A model generated the notes under the pieces. That model had not been told where the DNA came from and ran no database searches. It worked only from the letters and a program-made list of their open reading frames with translations. From Alphaproteobacteria bacterium (GTDB lineage Bacteria > Pseudomonadota > Alphaproteobacteria > UBA8366), in contig JAOTYV010000299.1 of the NCBI GenBank assembly GCA_029861675.1, positions 1 through 5,640 of the forward strand: a DNA stretch of 5,640 nt, in the 5' to 3' direction. This document shows positions 1 to 5,640 of this stretch, piece after piece. The position numbers and the translations under genes are program-made. Numbering within the stretch: the stretch's first letter is position 1; every line of letters begins with the position of its first letter.

Positions 1-82
1 CATCGCAACCCGATATGACAAGACAGATACAAGCTATGCCGCTAACTTAAATCTCGTCGCGGCTATCATCGCCGCAAGGTAA
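1..82 (+). CDS. IS5-family-like transposase, C-terminal end only (cut by window edge)
   Basis: Reading from base 2, an open frame gives 26 codons ending in TAA at 80-82. The peptide begins IATRYDKTDTSYAANLN and ends in a hydrophobic AAIIAAR. The (I/L)ATRYDK motif followed by a small hydrophobic helix is the usual C-terminus of IS5-family DDE transposases, where it lies just after the last catalytic Glu. That Glu and the rest of the protein lie left of the window, so I cannot tell whether the gene is intact. The short distance from the stop codon to the candidate IS end fits a transposase filling most of its element. The call rests on recognising a short motif; a chance open frame is possible, but the match in position and order makes it unlikely. 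Confidence 0.68.
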   Translation, partial: IATRYDKTDTSYAANLNLVAAIIAAR

Positions 83-96
83 TTGTCCACAGACCC
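83..96 (+). repeat. Candidate right terminal inverted repeat of the IS
   Basis: TTGTCCACAGACCC lies immediately after the transposase stop, so the element would begin at its other end with GGGTCTGTGGACAA. A repeat that starts with G's and carries TGT(T/G)GACA inward is typical of IS427/IS1031-type IS5 elements. The TAG at 97-99 (or CTAG at 96-99) could be the target duplication. Only one copy is visible, so the repeat itself is unproven. Confidence 0.4.
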
Positions 97-198
97 TAGG
101 CCATTTCTTCTTTAATTTTATTCAAGTGAAATAGTCTATCATTTTGTTTTTACGCAAATACGTCGTCGCGAACCGTTTTGGCTCGCTCGGGATTTTCT
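97..198. other. AT-rich intergenic region between the IS end and sua5
   Basis: This stretch has T/A runs (about 103-160) that contrast with the GC-rich genes around it. I see no convincing reading frame or RNA gene. An imperfect palindrome, TATTCA-AG-TGAAATA, sits at 119-133 and could be an operator or chance. The sua5 gene ends at 199 running leftwards, so its transcript should terminate here, but I find no strong hairpin followed by a T-run on that strand. Confidence 0.5.
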
Positions 199-1143
199 CT
201 AGCCGCGTACCGCGGCGCGGCGCAGCCGGTCGTTGATCGCGCGCCCTAATCCGGTCTCCGGGATCGGCGCCACGGCAATTGCCGAATAGTCCGGCCGGTC
301 CAGGGCGTCGAGAAAAGCGAACAGATTGGCCGCAGCTTCGACCAAATCGCCATCCGCGCTGAGGTTGAGCGTCGCGCCGTCGGTGCGCCCGAAACCGAGC
401 AGGGCTTCGCCGGCCTCGGCCGACCGCGCGTCCAGCCGGACCGGCAGCGCCGGCGCGTAATGGCTCGACAGCATGCCGGGCGCCTTGGGGGCGCCGTCTT
501 CCGCGCCGGCAACGCCGACCGCACGCCCAAGAACGGTCTCGATTTCTTCCTGTGTGACGCCGCCCGGGCGCAGGATGGCCGGCGACGGCCCACTCACATC
601 GAGCACGGTGGATTCGAGACCGATGGTGCAGGGTCCGCCGTCGAGAATGATCGCCACGTGTTCGCCGAGCGAGGCGGCGACATGGGCCGCGGTCGTTGGG
701 CTCAGACGGCCGGATCGATTGGCGCTGGGCGCGGCGATGGGGACGCCGGCGGCGCGCAGCAGGGCGCGGGCGCCGTCATGCGCCGGTACGCGGAGCGCGA
801 CGGTGTCGAGCCCGGCGCAGGCGAGCCGCGAAATTGGGCTGTCCGGCCGCCGGGGCAGCACCAGCGTCAATGCGCCCGGCCAGAATTCTGCCATCATCCC
901 ACGGACGTCGTCGTTCACGGTTGCATGGTCCGTCACCTGGGCGGCATCCGGCAGGTGCACGATCAGCGGGTTGAAACTTGGCCGGTCCTTTGCTTCGAAA
1001 ATCGCCGCGACCGCGCGGTCATCGGTGGCGTCGCCCCCGAGGCCGTACACCGTTTCGGTGGGGAAGGCGACCAGCTTGCCTGCGCGCAGCGCGCGACCGG
1101 CCTCCGCCAGGCTTTGAGGGGTGATCGGTTCGACGCGCGGCAT
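199..1143 (-). CDS. L-threonylcarbamoyladenylate synthase, long Sua5 form
   Basis: This cytosolic enzyme makes threonylcarbamoyl-AMP from threonine, bicarbonate and ATP, the first step of the tRNA t6A37 modification completed by the TsaD complex. The 314-residue product has an N-terminal YrdC/TsaC domain (about 10-200): [10 protein letters not shown] at 27-36, KDRPSFNPL at 52-60, WPGALTLVL at 88-96, APSANRSG at 138-145, GLESTVLD at 175-182 and LRPGG at 191-195. A linker with [10 protein letters not shown] (222-231) leads to the C-terminal Sua5 domain (232-314), absent from short TsaC proteins; the length is normal for the long form. I chose ATG at 1143 (MPRVEPITP) because family homology begins there. 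The frame stays open back to a TTG at 1233, but that would add 30 atypical residues and leave almost no room before the divergent parA gene. No good Shine-Dalgarno precedes 1143, so the start is less certain than the identity. The family is called Sua5, YwlC or TsaC. Confidence 0.95.
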   Translation of the reverse strand: MPRVEPITPQSLAEAGRALRAGKLVAFPTETVYGLGGDATDDRAVAAIFEAKDRPSFNPLIVHLPDAAQVTDHATVNDDVRGMMAEFWPGALTLVLPRRPDSPISRLACAGLDTVALRVPAHDGARALLRAAGVPIAAPSANRSGRLSPTTAAHVAASLGEHVAIILDGGPCTIGLESTVLDVSGPSPAILRPGGVTQEEIETVLGRAVGVAGAEDGAPKAPGMLSSHYAPALPVRLDARSAEAGEALLGFGRTDGATLNLSADGDLVEAAANLFAFLDALDRPDYSAIAVAPIPETGLGRAINDRLRRAAVRG

Positions 1144-1235
1144 CGGGCTGCCATACACGGGGGCGGCGGTGCTGGCAAGCGGCGCCACCTTGGTCTTGCG
1201 CTGAAAATTGGAGCGTTGCACAGTACCGCCCAACC

Positions 1236-1241
1236 GGGGGG
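1236..1241 (+). promoter_or_regulatory. Ribosome binding site of the parA-like gene
   Basis: A run of six G's ends 6 bases before ATG 1248. The GTG at 1245-1247 directly before it is in frame and would be too close to this site, which supports the ATG. Confidence 0.45.
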
Positions 1242-1247
1242 TGTGTG

Positions 1248-1886
1248 ATGGTAGGCAAGGTCTTCAATATCGCGCAGCAAAAGGGCGGCGCGGGAAAAAC
1301 CACCGTGGCGGTCAATCTGGCGGTCGCGTGGACCAAACAACGCGGCAAACGCGTTGCGCTGCTCGATGTCGATCCGCAAGGCAGTTCGAGCGTCTGGTAC
1401 GAGGCGCGCGAGCATTATTTGGGCTCGGATGACACCGGACTGACATTTCGGCGCTCCAGCGGGAGCCGCGCGGTCAATGAGGCGCGCGCGCTGGCGCGCG
1501 ACCATGACGTGGTGGTGGTGGATATGCCGCCGCATGCGACGTCCGCCGCCAATGCGGTGATCGCGGCGGCCAGTTTGGTCGTCGTGCCGGTGCAGCCGTC
1601 GCCGCTCGATTTCTGGGCCACCCTGCCGACATTGGAGGTCGCGTCGGCGGCGAAGAAGCCGGCGCTGCTGGTGCTCAACCGGGTACCGCCGCGGGCCTTG
1701 CTGACGGCGACGATGATCACCCGGCTCGGCGACTACAAGGTGCGCGTTGCGAAATCGCCGCTCGGCAACCGGGTCGCCTTCGCCGAAAGCGTCGGCGCCG
1801 GCCGTACCGTGTTGGAGACCAAACCCGGCAGCAAGGCCGCGGGCGAAGTGCGTGCGCTGGCGCGCGAACTGATGCGGATCGCCTGA
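1248..1886 (+). CDS. ParA/MinD-family ATPase (orphan, small form)
   Basis: This 212-residue product belongs to the ParA/MinD/Soj group of deviant Walker A ATPases, which dimerise with ATP and bind DNA, membrane or a cargo protein to position plasmids, chromosomes or protein clusters. Visible motifs are deviant Walker A KGGAGKTT at 12-19, with signature Lys12 and catalytic-loop Lys17; the switch I/A' motif DVDPQGSS at 40-47; Walker B VVVVD at 88-92 followed by [13 protein letters not shown] at 113-121; and LNR at 143-145 before the C-terminal helices. There is no N-terminal HTH domain as in plasmid P1-type ParA. Chromosomal parA normally sits beside parB, but neither neighbour is a ParB or CTPase: sua5 is divergent on the left and a dehydrogenase lies 84 bases to the right. 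It is therefore probably an orphan ParA; the cargo cannot be read from this window. Start chosen at ATG 1248 rather than the adjacent GTG 1245. Confidence 0.9.
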   Translation: MVGKVFNIAQQKGGAGKTTVAVNLAVAWTKQRGKRVALLDVDPQGSSSVWYEAREHYLGSDDTGLTFRRSSGSRAVNEARALARDHDVVVVDMPPHATSAANAVIAAASLVVVPVQPSPLDFWATLPTLEVASAAKKPALLVLNRVPPRALLTATMITRLGDYKVRVAKSPLGNRVAFAESVGAGRTVLETKPGSKAAGEVRALARELMRIA

Positions 1887-1955
1887 ACCCGGCCCATCGC
1901 CCATTTCCCCGCTTTATCTTATGGAGCTGTCTCGTTACTTTTTCGGCTCAATGAT

Positions 1956-1961
1956 GGGGAG
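1956..1961 (+). promoter_or_regulatory. Ribosome binding site of the tartrate/malate dehydrogenase gene
   Basis: GGGGAG lies 9 bases before ATG 1971, the expected spacing. Together with family homology beginning at KYKIANIPGDGIG, this fixes the start. Confidence 0.55.
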
Positions 1962-1970
1962 CGAGACGCG

Positions 1971-3047
1971 ATGACGAACAATACCGCCAAATATAAGATC
2001 GCAAACATTCCGGGCGATGGCATCGGCAAGGAGGTCGTGCCGGAAGGGCTTCGCGTGCTTGATGCCGCCGGCCGGAAGTACGGTATCGAATTCAGCTTTG
2101 CCGATTTCGACTGGAGCTGCGAGACCTATACCAAGACCGGCCGGATGATGCCGGAAGACGGTACCGACCAACTGCGTGAACACGATGCGGTTTTTCTTGG
2201 CGCGGTCGGCTTTCCGAGCGTACCGGATCATGTGTCGCTCTGGGGACTGTTGATCCCGATCCGGCGCGATTTCCACCAATACGTCAATCTGCGTCCCGTG
2301 CGGCTGTTGCCCGGCATCACCCCGCCGGTGCATGGGTACGAGCCCGGCGACATCGATTTCTACGTGGTGCGCGAAAACGTCGAGGGTGAATATTCCGAAA
2401 TGGGCGGCAAGATCTATGCGGGCACGGAGCAGGAAACGGTGATCCAGGAGACTGTGTTCACCCGCAAGGGCGTCGACCGCATCCTCAAATACGCCTTCGA
2501 CCTGGCCATGTCGCGCGACGCCAAGCATGTCACCTCGGCGACCAAGTCGAACGGCATCATCTACACCATGCCGTATTGGGACGAACGCTTCCGCGAAATG
2601 TCGGCGCGTTATCCCGATGTGAAGACCGACCAGTACCATATCGACATTCTGACCGCGCATTTCGTGCGGCATCCCGACTGGTTCGACGTCGTCGTCGGCA
2701 GCAATCTGTTCGGCGATATCCTGTCCGATCTGGGACCGGGCGTGACCGGGACCATCGCGGTGGCGCCCTCGGCGAATATCAACCCAGAAGGCGAGCATCC
2801 GTCGATGTTCGAGCCGGTGCACGGTTCCGCGCCCGATATCGCGGGGCAGGGCATTGCCAACCCGATCGGCCAAATCTGGTCGGCGTCGATGATGCTGGAC
2901 CATTTGGGTCAGCCCGAGGCGGCGGCCTCGATCGTGACCGCGATCGAAACCGTGCTGTCGGAGAAAGGCGCGCCGCTAACCCCCGATATGGGCGGCAAGG
3001 CGAACACGCAGGACCTCGGCAAGGCGATTGCGGAGGCGATTGGGTGA
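1971..3047 (+). CDS. Tartrate dehydrogenase / D-malate dehydrogenase (decarboxylating)
   Basis: This soluble NAD-dependent beta-decarboxylating dehydrogenase belongs to the isocitrate/isopropylmalate dehydrogenase family and the tartrate/D-malate (TtuC/DmlA) branch. It would oxidise (R)-malate to pyruvate and CO2, with tartrate as a possible alternative substrate. The 358 residues are full length. Motifs are IPGDGIG (13-19); GAVGFPSVPDHVSLWGLL (77-94), where DHVSLWGLL marks this branch rather than LeuB; substrate-binding Arg98, Arg108 and Arg134 (VVREN); catalytic Tyr141 and Lys192 (ATKSNG); metal-binding Asp225, Asp249 and Asp253 in the family signature from Asn245; and HGSAPDIAGQGIANP (284-298), whose Asp289-Ile290 fits NAD rather than NADP use. 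Residue roles are assigned by family alignment from memory. It is the first gene of a three-gene operon, and its TGA overlaps the hydratase start. No leuC/leuD is adjacent, which argues further against LeuB. The exact substrate (D-malate, tartrate, or 3-isopropylmalate side activity) cannot be settled from sequence. Confidence 0.92.
   Translation: MTNNTAKYKIANIPGDGIGKEVVPEGLRVLDAAGRKYGIEFSFADFDWSCETYTKTGRMMPEDGTDQLREHDAVFLGAVGFPSVPDHVSLWGLLIPIRRDFHQYVNLRPVRLLPGITPPVHGYEPGDIDFYVVRENVEGEYSEMGGKIYAGTEQETVIQETVFTRKGVDRILKYAFDLAMSRDAKHVTSATKSNGIIYTMPYWDERFREMSARYPDVKTDQYHIDILTAHFVRHPDWFDVVVGSNLFGDILSDLGPGVTGTIAVAPSANINPEGEHPSMFEPVHGSAPDIAGQGIANPIGQIWSASMMLDHLGQPEAAASIVTAIETVLSEKGAPLTPDMGGKANTQDLGKAIAEAIG
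3032..3036 (+). promoter_or_regulatory. Ribosome binding site of the MaoC-like gene, inside the dehydrogenase tail
   Basis: GGAGG lies 7 bases before GTG 3044, within the last codons of the upstream gene. It decides the start: the frame is open far upstream, but no family sequence occurs there. Confidence 0.7.
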
Positions 3048-3496
3048 CGACCCGTTACTTCGAGGACTGGCAGGTCGGCGACAGTTTCGAGACCCGGGGG
3101 ATCACGATCACGGAATCGCAGATCGTCGACTTCGCGCTGCTCTACGATCCCCAGTCGATGCATATCGACAAGACCTTCGCCGCCGAGGGCATGTTCGGTG
3201 AGTTGATCGCCAGCGGCTTTCACACGCTGTCGATCAGCTTTCGCCTGTTCTACGACATGGGCTATGTGGTGCATTCCAACATCATCGGACTGGGGCTCGA
3301 CGACGTGCGCTGGACCGCGCCGGTGCGCGCCGGCGACACGCTGCGTTGCCGGGTCGCGATCACCGCATTGACACCGTCGCGCTCCAAGCCCGACCGGGGA
3401 ACCATGTCGTTCAAGGCGACAACCCTCAATCAGCGGGACGAGGAGGTGCTGCATTACAGCAGTACGTGCATCCTGCGAAACCGGCCCGAGGAGTAA
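3044..3496 (+). CDS. MaoC-like dehydratase (hot-dog fold, enoyl-CoA hydratase type)
   Basis: This 150-residue product is a single hot-dog domain of the MaoC/R-specific enoyl-CoA hydratase family, which adds or removes water on acyl-CoA substrates. The opening RYFEDWQVGDSFET (4-17) is the usual N-terminal strand. The hydratase motif is present in the variant form YDPQSMHID (34-42): catalytic Asp35 and His40 are kept, and Gln37 replaces the Asn of the classical GDxNPxH motif. This DPQxxH variant is common in proteobacterial MaoC-like proteins. SGFH (57-60) and VRWTAPVRAGDTL (88-100) follow as expected. The GTG start at 3044 overlaps the upstream TGA as GTGA, indicating translational coupling to the dehydrogenase. 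Substrate unknown: a mesaconyl-CoA- or 3-hydroxyacyl-CoA-type step is conceivable, but nothing here proves it. The secreted-protein gene follows after 6 bases. Confidence 0.9.
   Translation: MTTRYFEDWQVGDSFETRGITITESQIVDFALLYDPQSMHIDKTFAAEGMFGELIASGFHTLSISFRLFYDMGYVVHSNIIGLGLDDVRWTAPVRAGDTLRCRVAITALTPSRSKPDRGTMSFKATTLNQRDEEVLHYSSTCILRNRPEE
3488..3493 (+). promoter_or_regulatory. Ribosome binding site of the DUF2459 gene
   Basis: GAGGAG overlaps the last codons of the MaoC-like gene and lies 9 bases before ATG 3503. It supports that start and links the two genes in one transcript. Confidence 0.6.
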
Positions 3497-3502
3497 GGGC
3501 GG

Positions 3503-4162
3503 ATGCGGGGCGGGGCCGCCGTCTTGGCCGTGCTTCTGGCCCTCCTGTTTGCGGCCCCGGCCTTTGCGCAAAATCTTCCTGCGTCCTGCCGCACCCTCCA
3601 TGTGGTCGATAACGGCTGGCATGCCGGCGTCATCATCGCGGCGCGGGATTTCGCGCCGGCCCGGTTTCTCGGCTCCGACTATTTCAAGGGCAAGGATTGG
3701 CTGGAATTCGGCTGGGGCGATGCCGGGTTTTATCAAGCCAAGGAAATCTCCGCCGGGCTCGCCCTGCGAGCGCTGTTTTGGCCGTCCGAGGCGGTGATGC
3801 ATGTCTATGGCTTCAACGGCGCGCCGATGCGCGTGTTCGGGAAGAACAAGGTCGTCGCCTTGCGGCTGCCCGACGCGGGTTATCGGAAGCTGCTCGACGG
3901 GCTGCGCGGCGGTTTCGCGCGCGGCAGCGGCGGCCGGGTCATGCCGTTGAAGCGCGGGCTGTACGGCCGCAGTCACTTTTACCGGGGCACTGGCAGCTAC
4001 TCGGTCATGCGCACCTGTAACACCTGGATCGCCGAGGTGCTCGCCGCGGGCGGCGTCGCCGTTGACCCGGACGATGCGGCGCGGTCGAGCGATTTGATGT
4101 GGCAGTTGCGGCGGTTGCCGGCGGACGGGTGTCCAAGACCTGTGCCTGCCGACAATAAATAA
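3503..4162 (+). CDS. Secreted DUF2459 family protein
   Basis: The 219-residue product has a clear Sec signal peptide: Arg2, a hydrophobic core at about 5-18, and an Ala-x-Ala-type site (PAFA before QN) giving cleavage after Ala22. There is no lipobox Cys, so it should be periplasmic or exported. The mature part matches DUF2459 as I know it: VVDNGWHAG (34-42), WLEFGWGDAGFY (66-77), VMHVYGF (98-104), and near the end FYRGTGSYSVMRTCNTW (159-175). The function of this family is not established. The invariant His40 in NGWH and Cys172 in TCNTW resemble a Cys/His pair of a papain-like or NlpC-type fold, which would suggest a peptidase or amidase; that is inference only. It is the last gene of the dehydrogenase-hydratase operon, but being exported it may not act in the same pathway. 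Start set by the ribosome binding site and the signal peptide. Confidence 0.87.
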   Translation: MRGGAAVLAVLLALLFAAPAFAQNLPASCRTLHVVDNGWHAGVIIAARDFAPARFLGSDYFKGKDWLEFGWGDAGFYQAKEISAGLALRALFWPSEAVMHVYGFNGAPMRVFGKNKVVALRLPDAGYRKLLDGLRGGFARGSGGRVMPLKRGLYGRSHFYRGTGSYSVMRTCNTWIAEVLAAGGVAVDPDDAARSSDLMWQLRRLPADGCPRPVPADNK

Positions 4163-4180
4163 GGCGTCGTTCCGTCAACG

Positions 4181-4209
4181 AAAAACGGAAGCGCCTGAGC
4201 GCTCCCGTT
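4181..4209 (-). terminator. Rho-independent terminator of thiC (possibly bidirectional)
   Basis: An 11-base stem (4184-4194 with 4199-4209) closes on a 4-base loop and lies 28 bases past the thiC stop. Read on the - strand it is followed by a T-run (complement of 4181-4185), and the one imperfect position (4189/4204) becomes a G-U pair in that RNA. On the + strand the same position is an A-C mismatch and the following T-run is poor, so it serves the rightward operon less well. Confidence 0.8.
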
Positions 4210-4237
4210 ATTCTCGAAGAAATGTCAGAGCAGTCGG

Positions 4238-5640
<1,403 letters not shown>

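Larger units (their letters stand above)
1..96 (+). mobile_element. Right end of an insertion sequence (IS5-family-like)
   Basis: The transposase tail is followed directly by a stretch ending in ACAGACCC and then CTAG/TAG, after which the base composition changes sharply to AT-rich. IS5-family elements of the IS427/IS1031 type usually end a few bases after the transposase stop, and many insert at short TA-containing targets such as TNA or CTAG. The boundary near base 96 is inferred from this pattern, because the left end is not in the window and cannot be compared. Confidence 0.5.

Noticed and set aside
59..75. Small hairpin GCGGC-tatcatc-GCCGC as a terminator
   Set aside because: Only 5 base pairs, no T-run on either side, and it lies inside the transposase tail codons.
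460..1248. + strand open frame (262 codons) opposite sua5
   Set aside because: Sua5 motifs are complete on the - strand; this frame has a Gly/Arg-rich, motif-free product.
1480..1501. Alternating GCGCGC palindromic stretch
   Set aside because: It lies within the parA coding frame encoding Ala/Arg codons (ARALARD) and is explained by codon bias.
963..1904. Long - strand open frame (313 codons) antisense to parA
   Set aside because: It overlaps the well-supported ParA gene and sua5, its product is rich in Arg/His/Gly with no recognisable motif, and it is the expected antisense frame in GC-rich DNA.
1887..1970. Promoter for the dehydrogenase operon with TATCTT at 1915-1920 as -10
   Set aside because: The matching -35 position (1892-1897) has no resemblance to a consensus, so I cannot support a promoter call.
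1945..1970. Earlier ATG codons at 1951 and 1954 as starts of the dehydrogenase
   Set aside because: The ATG at 1951 is out of frame with 1971 and the one at 1954 is too; the well-spaced GGGGAG favours 1971.
1935..2903. Long - strand open frame (322 codons) antisense to the dehydrogenase
   Set aside because: It mirrors the intact tartrate/malate dehydrogenase, has no domain signature, and is a GC-codon shadow.
2909..3976. Long - strand open frame (355 codons) opposite the MaoC-like and DUF2459 genes
   Set aside because: It spans two real genes on the other strand, and its translation is low-complexity and without family features.

Overview
The window reads as chromosomal DNA from a GC-rich bacterium. 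Codon use, with strong G/C at third positions, and the protein types fit an alphaproteobacterium, possibly Rhodospirillales-like; that placement is inference from protein flavour, not from a marker gene. Most of it is housekeeping or metabolic sequence. The one accessory element is the tail of an insertion sequence at the left edge.

Layout: (1) Bases 1-82 encode the last 26 codons of an IS5-family-like DDE transposase on the + strand. A candidate right terminal repeat follows, ending near base 96. (2) Bases 97-198 are AT-rich, non-coding and unlike the rest of the window. (3) Bases 199-1143 (-) encode a long-form Sua5/YrdC L-threonylcarbamoyladenylate synthase. (4) Divergent from it, 1248-1886 (+) encodes a small ParA/MinD-type ATPase with no visible ParB partner. 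(5) A compact + strand operon follows: a tartrate/D-malate-type decarboxylating dehydrogenase (1971-3047), a MaoC-like hydratase overlapping it by 4 bases (3044-3496), and a secreted DUF2459 protein 6 bases further on (3503-4162). (6) On the - strand, 4238-5640 is the C-terminal three quarters of ThiC, running off the right edge. A hairpin terminator lies between the two convergent transcription units.

The dehydrogenase and hydratase are probably translated together and could act on hydroxy-acid or acyl-CoA metabolites, but no shared pathway is proven by the sequence. Sua5 (tRNA t6A modification) and ThiC (thiamine pyrimidine synthesis) are independent housekeeping functions. I did not find a convincing new multi-gene system. 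The points most worth a second look are the unannotated IS end, the orphan ParA, and the DUF2459 protein with its conserved His/Cys pair.
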